A stretch of 64,000 bases of DNA from Sitta carolinensis (taxonomy: Eukaryota; Chordata; Aves; Passeriformes; Sittidae): assembly GCA_032173965.1 (NCBI GenBank), contig CM063287.1, positions 12,653,859 to 12,717,858 of the forward strand, in the 5' to 3' direction. Shown here piece by piece: positions 39,801 to 54,300 of the stretch. The notes under the pieces are model-generated. The model did no database searches and was not told where the DNA came from. It saw nothing but the letters and a program-made list of their open reading frames with translations. Position 1 is the stretch's first letter. Each line of letters starts with the position of its first letter. A program made the position numbers and the translations under genes.

Positions 39801-42800
39801 TGCATAGGACAGCATAAGAAAAAGAAGCACATGAAAAGAATGCACTTGGCATATGGAAACAGCTACATATTGTTGAAAGATCGGGGAAGAACAGTTAGGA
39901 AAGAAATTTTTACTAAATCCATAATAATTCAGTGATATACAGTGTTTTATCATGCTGTATAAAAATTTCTTACATTCTGACTTGAAAACTGTACAGGTAT
40001 AAACATCAGAGTGCTTTTGGATGCTCATTTTCATCTAGATCCCTGTGACATTTTCCAACACTGTTTTGCAAACTGTAGCATTTGTGTAAATACTTACTCA
40101 TAAACTACAGCTCTACTTTATAAAATCATATACAAGAAGCTTTCTGATACTGGTAGGACAGTTTTCCAGGTGCAGGATTCTACAGAGTGGAGAGACTCTT
40201 CCCAAGGGAAGAATGATTTACAGGTGATTTTGACAGTGAATTTCAACCAAATTATTTCAATGCATTGCTGAGTTTTTATATTTTGTTTATAGTCAAAAGT
40301 GAAGGTAGGCTAAAAGGGTTGTTGAACAGAAAAGAATTTGCAGTGGGAGAGATAACAGCCTGGAAAATTTATTTATTTTTTTACTGCAAAGTTGGCATAA
40401 TCTGAGTCTCCTAGCTAAGTTTCAGATTCAGAACTGTTTTCCTTTGGATAGTTTGCAGTCTGAAAAACTGGAGAGTCCTTCAGCAAGTGAATGTCTTCTG
40501 GTTTTATTTACTGAAGACTTAACAGCACTTTACACACCACTTAAAACTGTTTTTCTATCTTCTGTAATAGCAAAGCCAATTCAAATAACTTAAATGCCTC
40601 TTATCATATACTTGTATACTTATGAAAAAAGAAATATTGATTTTTATTGATTTTTTTAATACGATTTTACAGTCGTATTGGACTAAATTGCCTTGACAGG
40701 ATTGTATTGTTAGAAGGGGATTAAACTTTAGGAATATGATTTTGGTTCACATTTGCAAGAATATGTGAATGAGGAACAATCAGCCTTAGATTGTGATATT
40801 AATTAAAATATATGAATACAATGTAATATATTTATTTGGTAGTGTCTCATTATTGAATCACAGAAATTAAAGATAAAGAGATCTTTTAAGCAATCTTACT
40901 TCCTTTACCTGACCGTATGTTTCTTCTACTGTACAGAACATCAAGTGATAGAAACTGTAAGATTCCTAGTAAATTCTATTATCAGGAAGATTTTTTTTCT
41001 TCATCCTTATTCCCTGACATCCCTTTACTGTAAGTTGCTGCTGGTTTTTTTTCAGAAAATAATTTGAGATACATAGTGGTGGAAAGAAGAAAGACAGCAG
41101 ATGCGAATATAGACACATGCAAAGTACAGAGAACAAATCTCTTCAGGTGGTGATTAGTGCAGTTAGGGAAGGGGATCCTTTTCCCTGTGTTTGCTCCAGT
41201 TGTGTCCCGGTCCTGTTACAATGTCAATTAATTTTGGATGAGATGTGTGGTTTCAATATTAATGCCTGGTCTGAGAAGAGTGTTTCCAACGACTCTGGTG
41301 TAAATTCAGCTTGGTGAATCAGAGAATGAAATTGGTTTCCAACCATAGAGAGAGAGGACTTTGGAGAAAAAGCAGGTGTGCCTTATTAAGATAGCTAAGG
41401 TAATGGTGTGAAGCTTTCTGCCCATCCAGCAAGTGTTCTGCAAGATGAAGCTTTACATAAAAATCTGTACATGAAAATAACATTTGTTTTAATGCCCTGT
41501 AGACTTCTTGCCAGAATCTCTACAGAACAGCTCATTTGAAATATATGAAAGCATATTTGAATCTGTAGAACACTTTATTCCTTTTGGGAAACTTAGATGA
41601 TTTAGTGGAGTTTAGTTACACTGAGGCAAAGAAGTCCTCTGATAACTTGGCTGTAGGCATACCACTTTGACTTTGCAGTCATTTACTGGATTTTGGTGCA
41701 TCTACAGGTCGCAAAGCTCCCTTGCTCAGTGCCTTTAATTTGCAGTCATTTGCAGTGGCTTTATTGGTAAGTGTTGTGCATTTCTGCCATCTATTGGTGG
41801 AATCTTTGAGTGCACATCCAAATTCTACACTATTTCTTACAAAACTAGTGCCTTTAATACAGTTTTGATGTATCTTTTTACTTACATTATGCATTTTATA
41901 TATAATGGAAGCCAAATTCTCTAAATTTTCCTATAAGAATTTTATTTTGTGTATATGTACATGTGTACTGCTTGTATATATGGTAACCTTTCTATACTTA
42001 AATGCCTTCAAACAGGTATCAGTGAATTTAATGAAGAATTTTGAGTGCTCAGTGTGCTCGGTGTTTTGTCAGTAATCTTCCATTGAATGAACTGTATCAC
42101 ATTTGCATTGTATTGAAGACAATATTTTTGATTTTTTCTAGGCACCTTAATCAGTTCAGGTTTCACAGAGCATGTGTATTTTGATAGGGCCCCAGTTAAA
42201 GTAATACTTACTTCCCAACGAGCATGTGAGTTGCTACAGTATTAAGACCAGAAGGTAACCATGTGACAGGTATATATTTGCCTAAATCCATGAGATTTTT
42301 ATGGATGTTGTTGCATTCATTTGTGACTATACTCTCCTCCTCTCTCTTCCCCTGATGAGAAGTCTAAGTAGCCAAAAGACACTGGAGCAGAGCAGTAACA
42401 CAGGGACAGCACTATTTTGAAGTGTCAGTAGTGTCTGTCATCTGACATGCATAAAAACTGTGTTCTTGCTTCCCTACCTCTGTGAACTCAAAGCAAATGG
42501 GATAATTTAAATCAACTGTTCCCAGTCTGTCTTCTCTGTGAGTGGTACTTAACCTTGCTTGAAAAACATTCTGATTTCTATTATGCTCTGATGGGGAGGG
42601 GTGAAAGGCAGGGGAATATCTTGATTTTTTTATGTGGGAATAAGCGGCAGGCTTATCCCAAAAGTAGTCCTGGTATCTGAATTTTGAGAAGCTGTTGAAA
42701 ATTAATATCACAGTTGATAACAGTTATATAGATTTAAAAAGTGCTTCCTACTATGTTTTCCAGGCTGGATGGACTAATTTGACCTCTTTCATCTATAACC

Positions 42801-43901
42801 TGACTGAGCAAGAATGTATCTTTAGTGGAAGAAAATAAATAATCCACTCCTAAATTTCTAGTTAAATATAAGCAAATGTTACCTATAAATGAATGCATAT
42901 AGTTCAATTCATTATCAAGAATTCAAGAATTTCATCTTCTGGTATCATTGCTTAACATTATTAGGCAGAATATTAATAGAAATATTTAATAACTTAAGGT
43001 CAAGAACACACGCCTAACGAAACTCCCAGGGAAGACATGCCAGATACATTTTAAGACTCCCTGGGGTTTAGTCCACTTAATGAGTGCCATGGTAATGCTG
43101 AGTAAATTACACCAGTATTTACAGCTCTGTCACTCAGACATGTCATTTAATGGAAAAGCAAATGGCATATGATGCTTTTCTAAATCTATATTTAAATACA
43201 ATTACTTATCTTGACTACTTAATTTCTTTGCAGTAGAATTGTTTTGTCTGAAATTAATTTATAGGCTCATGGTTATTTCTTTTAAGCTTATGGAAATAGC
43301 ATGAACTTTTTTCTGGAGTTTTTATAAACTATGTATGCCAGATTTGCCTAAAACCAAGACTAAGTAGCCTACAGAGTTTGAAAAACTATGGGAGGCAAGT
43401 TACCCAGACAAGATGACTTAGGAATATCTGGCTTAACAGATGTGTTTATTTGCATTCTCTATAGTCTCCTTAGTCACACTAGGAAGGCAAGTATGCAATC
43501 ATTACATGATTGGCTTTTTCTAACTTATGAAATAAAATATGTATGGGAAACTTCTGCTTTTTCTCCATCATTACTGAAATGTCCACTGTTTCTAGTCATG
43601 CAATGCTACAATTAAAATGGCTTTGCATTGCTGTAAATCTGTGGTTGGTTAACATATTTCATAAATGTGTTATTCTTTTTTAAGTCTGTGGACTGGCTCT
43701 TTTTTTTTTTTTAATGAAAAGTAAACATAATTAGTATTTTCTTTTAAGTGACCTAAATAAGAATTTTAAGTAAGATTTCCTTGTCGTGTAACCAACCATC
43801 CTTTCCATGAAACACTCAGTATTCTTTCAGGGTTATAATATTTAGAACTTCTATAGGTATGTTAATGTTCTTCAGCATAAGTTTTTCATCATACAATAGC
43901 T

Positions 43902-43923
43902 GATCATCATCATCATCATCATT
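43902..43923 (+). repeat. (ATC)n microsatellite, about 6 units
   Basis: GATCATCATCATCATCATCATTGG: a short perfect trinucleotide repeat. Confidence 0.85.
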
Positions 43924-44638
43924 GGTGAGTGTTCAGTGTCATGTTTTTTCTGGACATCAATCCATAAATGTTGATCATAGTGATTCAGAAACACAGAATG
44001 CTATTTTGATGTAGATTGCTAAATTGTAAGTAGTGTATAATAACCAGTTTTAGCTTTGCTCATATTTAATTCAGTCATACTCCCCTCTAGGCTAATAACA
44101 AGACAGTAATAGCAAATATAAAGGATTTATGCTGAAAAATAAATCACTGCAATTTCCTTTAATACCGAAATATTTTGCATTTTTTAAAAGATGTTACATA
44201 ATTTTCTTCTCTCCATATCCTTTTCTGTCCAGTTGAAATATGTTCTCAATAACTAGATGTTATGTGAAAAACCGGACTACTTTCCTTTTATCCTGCTTTT
44301 TATTATCAGTTTAATTACATTACGAATGCCCTTGGATTCTCTAATGGTTTCAGTGGTCTTTCTGACTCTGTAATTAAGTTCTTGTGCTTAAATGGAGGCT
44401 ACCCGGACTGTTGAGTCTCCTCTTTAGTAGAATGTGAAATAATGCTGTAAAAGGAGAGAACCCATTCCTTTGAACTGCTGAGGGAGCCCATAATTATTTC
44501 TTCTGTCTCCTGGCATTCGTGTTTACTTGAAGGAGGGGCAGTTAAAAATGCTTCTTTTAGTGTCACATTATCATCAGTCAGATGATTTCCGAATATTCTT
44601 GAGCTATCTACAGCATGTAACTGACTTGCACGCTTTCC

Positions 44639-44680
44639 TTAATGGTAATATGAGAGATCTTAATGGTAATATGAGAGATT
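44639..44680 (+). repeat. 21-bp tandem duplication
   Basis: TTAATGGTAATATGAGAGAT plus C at 44639-44659 is followed immediately by the same 20 bases plus T at 44660-44680; one difference in 21. Confidence 0.92.
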
Positions 44681-45849
44681 AGATTGATTTTTATTTTTTT
44701 CTAATTTGGCTGTTTCTTGTGTCAGCTGAAAGACCAGTTAAAAATAAAGTTTAATTTCTTGTCTCACAGATTCTATGTTAATATGTATTGTTCCTTGTAC
44801 ACGTTCAGTCTATTCTTTATATGTTATCCAGTAGTTATTCGCTTCTTTCATTGACTTTTTGACTGTGTTTTTAAATATTTTGAATATGAGTAAGTTTGTT
44901 GCTGAGCGGGATCTTCCGAACTTTGAATTTTGGATGCTTGTTTATGCAACAAAGCAACTTTATGAGTAATATAATTGATATCTGCATAAATCTGAAACTA
45001 GAAGTCCTTACACCTAGAACATGACAGTTTATATTTTGGCATTTTTAACATGAGTTCTGTGATTTCTGGTTACTGCTTTTGATCTTTAGCTCGCTTTGTA
45101 TTTCTAATTTCTATAACACTGCTCAAAGGAACTGTTTTATTGTCTAAGCCCTGGACCAAATGTACTGTTATGTCCATGTAGTTCTCATTAATTCAGCACC
45201 AGTTGTCTAGTGTGCTCTGTGGTGCGTGAGTCTGGGTTTATGTGGAATTAAGCAAAGATGCATTATTCAGTTTAAGTAATTAAAAACCCCAAACTGCATA
45301 TCTGTGTTCCTCCTGACTTTTTTGCAAGACTGAATTAATCAAAAGCAAATCCTGTTGAGACTGGAATTGTTATAAACTGATGCAAAGATAGTTGGGCTTT
45401 CACTGGAAAGATTAGAAGTTAAGAATTCCATACAACACTTGAGAAAGTTCTTTTGTGTCTGTTTTTTCTGAATATCAAAGGGCTCTGATGCAACTTATGT
45501 GTTCAGTTGAGACTGGAGGTTTATTTAAACTGGATCATTCATATCCTTCCAGTAATCTTTTGACAATTATTTCACTCCACTTTATATATATGAAACTAAG
45601 AAAAGTCAAGAGAGAATTTGATTAAGATTTTTCACTCTTGTTACAATTCCACATTCAAAAGGGGAAACTTTGTTAATATGGTTATATTTACATGCGCTGC
45701 TTGGCCATCACCTGAGAGGTCCAAACACCTGGGATTAGGTGAGATGACTTCTTGTGCTTCAGTGCTCCTGGTATCAATATGAGAAAAGCAGACGGTCAGA
45801 GCCTGCTGCTGGTAACACCAAGGTGTGGCTGCATGGACCTTATACCTGA

Positions 45850-45900
45850 GGCACTCAATCCTTGTGGGGACCCTTCCATCTCAGAATTCTGTGAATCTGT
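45850..45900 (+). mobile_element. Possible worn 3' tail of a CR1 element, + strand
   Basis: GACCCTTCCATCTCAGAATTCTGTGAATCTG resembles the terminal CR1 sequence (GGTCCCTTCCAACTCAG then ATTCTRTG repeats). Upstream sequence to about 45680 is somewhat GC-richer than its surroundings but I cannot align it to CR1 by eye. Weak call. Confidence 0.4.
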
Positions 45901-47810
45901 TAAGTTTGGACCTTCCTGCTCATGTGGCATTTCAGAATTAATGGTTGGATGGATGAAAATCTGTTCCTTTATCCACTATTCTGTCTTTACAGTTGCAGTA
46001 TTTTGCTATACAAAGTCAGACAACATATAGAGAAGGAAAATTTGCGAAGTGTTCTTACAGCTGAAGTATTTAAGGCTTTTTCTGATGTTTTGAATTGCAG
46101 GATATTTATAGCATCTGGCAGGTTCATACAATATTGACTTAAGTGAACGATATCCTTCATAGTTTGTCACATTTTGCCACTTGTTTCACATCAATTTTTT
46201 GAATGCTTAACATTTTCTACTACTTCTGTAATTATATTCTTACATTATACAGGGTTTACCCTTGATTCACTGCTGACCCACAGACATTTAGCCTTCATTA
46301 ACCTTATTTTCACCTTCAGCAGTGTTTAGTATCATACTAACTCAAATACTGAATGAAAATAGAAACAATAGCAGAGCAATCCATAAAATAAAGGACCTAT
46401 TTCTACACCACAAAAATGTCCCTGAAGTTACTGACTCCTCCATAGCTATTTGCACTGCAGTGGCTCACCTAATGGATTGCCAGAAAGTTTTCCAATAAAG
46501 CTAATGATGCTCAGAGGCCAGGATTTACATGTTCTTTAGATCTGCATACTTTGGGAACTTTTTTGTTGCTTTTCTTCTGTTCAGAGAACTTTTTAATTTG
46601 GAGCTTATGTTAAAGAAGCTGCTACTCAACTTGGGAGTGCATTTTTGTTTCATTCAGGCATTTAGTTTTTAATTGGTTTTGAAACAGTAGGTGCATTGTG
46701 TTTATAAATTGTATCTCGTTTTTAAAGTTTTTTCTCTACATCTATCTAGTGATCTCTGATATGTATAAAGGAACATGAAGTGAAAAAAATTACATTTTCT
46801 TTGTATTTTAGGTTTCAGCTATCTAAGCTTAGCTTGTCTTCAAAATTGCACCAGCATTTACCAGAAGAAGGTTTTTCTATGATATCTCCCCAGATGCAAC
46901 TTTGATTCAAAAGCTGAGTGTTGGAAAAGCAACTTATTTAACTTTATAATTTCATTTGTTTGTTGCTAGTAAATATATAGCAGGTGGCAGATAAAAAACC
47001 AGAATAATGCATCTTTTAATTTAAAAATAGTGTTAAAACTTGGAAAAATGAGGGCTTTTGTTTAGGTAAAACTGCTATAAAACTTCCTTTCTAAAGCCAT
47101 TTTCTTGTTGCGGTTATAGGTGATTTATACAGGGAAATTACTTTGCTGTCTTTTAGACAGATAGAACTGTGCTACATGGACAGATTTAGTACACAGCATT
47201 TTGTTAAGCAATATCCTTCAAGGAGTGTTGGTTTTATTCAAAACAGTTACGTCGTAGCATCACTGTGGACGTTTAGCTGGAATGAATCAGCTGTCTATTA
47301 TCTTAAATGTGAAGTTCAGTTTGAAGAGGTTTTGCATGAAAGTGACCATAATCTTCATAATTAAAAGTAAATTGTTGTAGTCCCTTACAAGCACAGATGA
47401 CTGAGAGCAAGATGCTTTTCGAGATTTCTGATGTACTCAGAACTCTCCAGTCATTAGTTCTCCATTATCACCTACTTACTCTGCTTCTCAGTATAAATTA
47501 TCTCTCAGTTTTATTGTCTACCCAATCGCTGATTATGTTTTTCTTTGACCAGTCCTGCACCATCTGGAACATTTTCCGGCAAAGCTGAAGGAGTTTTTCT
47601 GTATGGGTGAGCTCATGGTGCACTACAGAGCTACACTGGTGCCTTTCCAAGCACTGTGCCTCCAGCAGCTGATGCCAGTCTCAGTTCTCTAGTCCTCACT
47701 GCAGCTCAGTCCTCTCTGCGGCCCCTTGGCCATTCGAAGTGTCCTTTGCTTGAGGATAGGGAGGAATTTCAGCTGACACTGGACTTGTGGCTGTGGAGCC
47801 TAGCAGAAAG

Positions 47811-47812
<2 letters not shown>

Positions 47813-47866
<54 letters not shown>
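47813..47866 (+). repeat. T54 homopolymer
   Basis: Fifty-four consecutive T, preceded by GCAGAAAGTC and followed by GTGCTGCGAGC. About 150-200 bases to its left are moderately GC-rich. If it is a retroposon tail, the body should lie to its right on the - strand, where I recognise nothing. Assembly length is uncertain. Confidence 0.9.
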
Positions 47867-47867
<1 letters not shown>

Positions 47868-48130
47868 TGCTGCGAGCTAGCTGGAATATTAGTAGCCAAA
47901 TAGAGCACTGACACTGTGTGCTGAAAGTGAAGTGAGGATTATCTTTGCATTTTAACAGTTTGCTCAATTTTACTTAATTCTGTTCTGGGATGCTTTTCTC
48001 TGAAGTTAGTCAAGGGAGCCAGTGAAGTTCAAGCATGTAATGATTGCAGTGTTGTGACACAGCAGAAGAAAAAAAAAATCATGGCAGGATAAATATGAAA
48101 TCCTAACGTTATTTGAGTACCTTTGACAAC

Positions 48131-48167
48131 TTTTTTTTTTTTTTTTTTACTTCCCCCCACCCCCCAA
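48131..48167 (+). repeat. T18 followed by C-rich tract
   Basis: T18, then ACTTCCCCCCACCCCCC: an almost pure pyrimidine stretch. It resembles a polypyrimidine tract but no acceptor AG plus open exon follows. Confidence 0.85.
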
Positions 48168-48318
48168 AATGCAGCCTTTGCAAATCTTTTCTATTCAACA
48201 TTCATCTTCCCTGGTATCAGTAGCAGTGTTCTTTCTCCTCAGCCTCCTCTTGGATCATCTACTGTATAACTTATTCTAGTGACATTAGGCTCTAGCCTCA
48301 GGACTTTTCTTGTCTGTT

Positions 48319-48355
48319 TTTTTTTTTTTCTTTGTTTGTTTGTTTCTTTGTATTT
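48319..48355 (+). repeat. T-rich tract with (TTTG)n
   Basis: T13 followed by CTTTGTTTGTTTGTTTCTTTG, simple sequence. Confidence 0.85.
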
Positions 48356-51300
48356 AATAATTTTAAAAATAATTTTTTTCTGAATTATTCAGGCTGCTCA
48401 TTTGCACTCTAAGAATTACCTTCAGCCACTTCTGCAAGGGAAAGGACATAGAGGAAAACTCCCAAAACTCCTCACTAAGTCCTGGAGGGGTTCTTACCAA
48501 TGTATGTTAAGGCTGTTTTAGGTAATAGGTATATGAAAGTTCAATTTTTAATTGCAAGTATAAGTGATTGATTAATTATGTAAGTAAATTAATTACCATA
48601 ATTTTATAAGTAAATATTATTTTTATTGTAGATATATAATTTATATATATAAATTATGCAAATTCATTATTTTAAATTTATATATTTATTAAATTATATA
48701 GTTAATGAAGTGTTTCTTAATGGCTAATATGTGGTTGGGCCAATGCTAACTCTGAAGAAACAGTTATTTTCATAGTGGCTAGTGTGGAGGCAATTTATAT
48801 CATGATAATGTGGCAGTCAATGAACATCTGAGTTTCTACATTTAAAATATTTTGAATATAATTTAAATGAGCATACAAATGCTTTGTAAAGCAGATGGTA
48901 TGATTAGGACTTTTATTACCTGTTAAATTCTCTATTTGTTTTATCTGTTGTTTCCCTTTCCTTCCTGTTGTGGGCAAAGTGTAGATACCAGCACTGTAAA
49001 AGCAGAGACATCTGGAAATCTCATCTGAATTCTTTTATATTCACTCTCACCTGGGCAATTAATCTAGAGAAAATTATATGTCATTGCATGTGGGGCAGAT
49101 CCTGTAAGAAAAATGCTGCATTCAGTGGATAATAGCCAATGATACATAGATTTGAGGAAGAGAATCTTCTAGGAAAATTTCAGACACATACTTTACTAGG
49201 CACTGGCTCTGATCTACTCTGATAGTGCATAGAAATTTCACTATCTTCTCTTACTGATTGGGTAACATCAGCCTTTAAGGGAAAGCATTTCTGTGCACCT
49301 GAAAATGCGAGAGTTTTGTTCTCAGTAGGCAGATCACAGATTTTCTGTGTGATGTGAATTTGAAGAGTTTTAAATGCTACTTCCTTTACTGGCTTTAATC
49401 TTAACTCAGTGAGGAATTGACACTTGGCGTTCTCAGACCTCGCATTTAAACATGTTACACTACTGAGGAGGTGAAGACTTTTCTAGTACTGCATTGGGGT
49501 GAAATAAGGGATGCTGAAATGTGGTGTATGGATCTGTACTACAGCTGTGGTTGCAAAAAGCAGGCAAAACAGCATAATCTTTGATTTCTGTGGTATTTAA
49601 TGACTAAATTCTTAATCCTACAGCCAGTCTGAAATACTCTGTTTATTGTTGGTACAATATAAATTTACACAATGTGCAAGGAATCCTTCTATGTACTGAG
49701 CGAAAGGCTATTGCTTCACCAAGACAAGCATAAATATTTTTTGAATATTTGTCATCCATCTGATCAGAAAATGGAATTAATGTTTTTTGCAATGGGATCA
49801 TAATCTCATACAGAATTTTGTAGTGTATCATTTTCATAACTGGTTTCTCATAATTAATCTATCTATATGTATCTGATCATATCCATTCTGTAACTATTTT
49901 CTTTGTGCAACTCAAAGGCTAAAGAGGCTCACTGAATAGGATGGATTATATCATACCAGTTGATTAGAAGTGAAACACTTGACTCCTCTTCAAGCCTTAT
50001 TTCATAGTATGCTCATTGTTTCTTTGTCAGTTATGGCCTGTGCCTTGTGACTCACGGGAGCAAAGACAGACAGAATTGCAAGTCTTTTTTTAAATCAACC
50101 TCCTGCAGCATGAGTCAGGCTTTAGATCTGGCCTTTGCCCTTCCTTTGCCTTTGTTCTTATCATTTGTTCTGCCCTATGGTTACAGCCTCTCAGAATAGC
50201 ATATTCCTGATTCCAGTGCAATTTGTTCCTGATGAATGCCAGGGAAAATTATATAAGATACTAACTTGTCATTTTTCAGGAAAGGAAGTCTCTTTATATT
50301 GAGTCGTAATGGTCACTTTAGAAAGCAACTCCCAAATTTCCAACCTTCTGTGCCACCCTCTTTCCAAGGTTAGCTTGCTGAGGTGTAACCTCTTATTTCA
50401 AGGATCATTTTGGTTTTAGTAGCACCATCAGTAAAGTGTACAATTAATATTTTTCTCCCCAGGTAAAAGAATTTAAAATGGCATATTTTCCATCTATTTT
50501 GAATATGTACTTGCAGTATGTGGAAAGGATTACACAAATGTTAGATTAAAAAAAAGTAGAAAAATGAGAGCTGAATAAATTCTTTGCCTTCTTAACTCCT
50601 CTTTTACCCACTAGTAAATATGAGAAATATGAGTACTGTTTATTCTTCCCTTCATGGTTTCAGCCTTTTGTTAAAAATGGCACCAACATTACTTTGGTGG
50701 GATAATGCTTCTTTGTAATATAAAAAGTTTACAAGTTAATACTCTCTGGTTTTCTGTAAAGATCTGCACTTCATTTACTACTGGCTACATCTGTGCTTGG
50801 TTTATGGAATATGACATAGTTGTTGCCTGAAGTGGTGTAAAGCAGGAATGTTAATGTTTACATATTGAGTGACTGGTTTTGTTCTTGCTAATGCCAAGCT
50901 TTCTGAAAGTGGTTTAATAGCTAAAGATTTGAGACTAGGAGATAACAAAAATAATGCAACTGCATGTATTTTCTTAGGAACTCAATATTGGATTGTAAAT
51001 TTACCTTCTAAATAATTTAGGGAGATTAATGAGTGGTAAATTCTTGGCAGAATGGGCATTTTTCTGATTTTGTCATAATCCATAGATATTGCTACAAAGC
51101 TGTGCTAAAAAGTAGTTGTTGACCAGCCTGTAGAGTTTTTATATTCAGACATAGCAGGTTATTTTTTTCTTTTCTATGAATAATACTTTTACCATTTTTG
51201 AAATAGCAGCAATGAAAATTTTATTGGTCATTTAGTATACAGCAAATGCCTTTTACATTGTCACTTCAGAAGTAACAATTTAAAAGAGAGAAAAGCTAGC

Positions 51301-54300
51301 ATGTGGAAAATTCTGTGTTCACTTATTGTAAATTAAATTTAAAATTAATTTTCAAGGAGACAATAGTCATGGGATATAACACAGTTATTTTTCTCTACAG
51401 CAGGTTTCTCCTTGGCAGGTGTCCTTGTGTTTTGTGCACAAATGTAAGCAAATAGCATCCTACAAAAGCACAGCAAATCCATCACCCACATCTAACTTGT
51501 GTTTTAATGGACAACAATTTGATACCCACTTCTACCCACTACATTGGTTTTCCAAGGCAGAATCTAATCTTCCCTTGCTCTCCTTCAAGATGATAATAGC
51601 AAATACCTAGTCCCTGCATAGCCAAAGCTAAAGTGGAGCTTAGCTGCCAACAAATCTTGGTTTCTTCTTCTGCATATTTAAGTTTAATAGCTTCACATTT
51701 TGATGGACTTTGAAAGCAAGTTGTCATTTAATTATAGCAGTACTTCCATAAGTACGTAAATCTGTTTTTATGACAAGTTCAAGGAGGGTCATGCAGTGAT
51801 GTCCTTCAAGGGTATGTTTCTGTAGAAAATATGAAAAACTTCACTTGGATTCTTTGAAGGCAAAATAGGTTGTTCAAAGTCATTCTAGATCTCTTTATAG
51901 CAGAATGTTTGTTGATTAGTTTGGATTAAATACTTCAGAGCAGACTGCAGACATTTCAGGTACTGCTGATATCACACAGGCTTTGGGAGTTTTAGGTCTA
52001 CCTGAGACCAGGAGGCCCAGGACTGTGTCCTTCACAGGGGTAGGAAGCTGATAATCTACTGATGGCATCACCTTCATATGCTTAATTGGGCTCTACACTT
52101 TTCACTCATGCTCATCTGAGCTAGAATACCTAAACGGTGTTTTTCTGGGTAACTGAAAAAAAATTAGTTTACAGAGAACAATTTTCTGCAATCTAATTTT
52201 ACACCTAATATAAAAGAAAATTGGCCAATTAATAGATGGATATTGTAGATGGTAAGAACTGTAATGTCACTGAAAACAAGAAGTTGTCTTGGGTAATCGG
52301 GTTGTAGAACAAAATATAAAAAAATATTAATTTGGAAAGCAGAAACATCTGCACAGGAAAGTAATACCAGCAGCTTTGTGTGGCTGGCTATGGTGTTTCT
52401 TGGCAAAATATGCCATCATCCTGCTGCTGCTCAGATTTTTATGCATTGTTTTTTTAAACTGTGGAGAAGGTTTATTTTAGATTTAATCCTAGTTTGTGTC
52501 ATTTAATCTAGGTTTTCAAATTTTTATGTATGCAACAGATTGAACAGTGCACTGACTGAAAATAAAATTGATAAAAATCTGCCTATGCCAGGAAGCTGAG
52601 GAGTTAAAAGAATGCTGTCAAATTTTTAAAACCAATATAATAGGTTATGTAAACTAAACAGCTTGGCTCTTGCTATGTATTACTTTGGTCCTGTTTCCCT
52701 TTAGAGATTTACTGGCTTTCAAGGTAAATGGATTCTACACCCAAACATTTGCTGTACTAAGTATGAAGTACACTAATGATAGGTTTAAAATTGGATAATA
52801 ACAAGATTATAATACTAGTCAAGAAGAAATACAAAAAGAAAGGAAAATAGTGTTCCTTAAATGGCAAAAAGTAAGTAGGATGTGCGTTCAGTTTGAGCTG
52901 TACAAGATGTGATTAGTAACAGAGTTAAGTACTACCCCATTCAAATCTTTTCAGTTTGAGAGGAATGATACAAGTGCTCACAGATATATCATAGATGTTT
53001 GACAGCATGCAGACATAAACCCCATTCCTGTAGATTCAGTGGAATTTGACTGTTGTGACCAGTGGGAACATAAGCAGGTTATTTTTAAGAACATAGTGTT
53101 AAAGGTTACAATGCAAAGGACTCACGGAAGTAGTTTGCTTCAGTATCTGCATGTTACTTAAAATTTGAAATTTGTGTGTACTACAATCCCCTTTATATTT
53201 GGCAGTCCACCCCTTAATAACGTTTCCAAAATGCTTTGAAATCCTGTGATTTTCATATAAGCACATGGTGCAGCCTATTTTTGTGTCTGCTTTGCATAGT
53301 ACTCCAGATGGCATTGGAATATTTGTGGGTCTTTTGAGGCCAAAGAAACGAGAAAAAAAAAGGAAAAAACAAAAAAGGGACAAGCATATTCCTCAAAACG
53401 AAGGTAGATTTTCACAATGAAGTTTATGTATTATGCTCAAAGCAGGAAAATTCATGAAGAAAATATATCATATGAAATGGAAGATCATGATTACTTTTAA
53501 TTTGTAGAGCTTTATCCAATTGAATGAGGTGGTAGTTGACTGAACAAAACTCCAGTTTTGTGAATATACATAGAGCAAGTCTGCTTGAGAGAGCCATGGG
53601 CTCTGCTCTTCATGCACTTTCTTGATGGCTAAATTGTTTTGTTTTGGATTTTTTTTTTCCTTCAGTAAGATAGCTGTCATTAACTGAGGTTGGAGGAAGG
53701 GTTGTTGTTTTTATTTGTTGGAGGTTTTTTTAATTTCATCTGGTATAAATCCTGTAAGAGTTGGCTGCTTATGTGACCTCTGCCTTCTGCATACTAGCTT
53801 TAACTGAAAAGCAGACATGTGAACTTGCCAAAGAAACTAAAACACAGTAAACACTTCCCTTTATGTATATGAATTATAAGAACTATATTCTTTGTGAGAG
53901 TACCTGTTCATTCCAAGTGAACAGCAGCATGTTTGTGGCTTTTGAATCAATGGGTGTGGTTCTTTGATGTATCTGAAAGAAGCTTATGTGGTAATATCCG
54001 GATAGAAGATAGCTTTTAAGCTCTAATACATCACAGATCAGAGGAGCATCTGCACTGCCTGCTTGCTTCTGTGATTTGTTTTGTCCATCCAGTTTGTGAT
54101 ACTCTTAGTCTGTTTTGTCAAGCTGAGTTTCGTATTTGAATTCAGTCTCTTTGTTTCAAACTAACGGAAATAGACTAGATGAATTGAATTCTCTTTTGAT
54201 AACAACTGGTAAAGAGGAGCTTTATCCTGTGTCCAGTTAAACAAATCTGCTTCCAAAGAGAAGTTTGTTAAAGAAAGAACTCTGAGCTGTCTCTTCGTGG

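Noticed and set aside
39624..40034. 136-codon open frame on the - strand
   Set aside because: No known family or motif; competing open frame on the opposite strand; intronic context.
48131..48180. Possible 3' splice site after the T18/C-rich tract
   Set aside because: No acceptor AG followed by an open segment with a donor in a frame compatible with the split Gly codon between the S3 and S4 exons.
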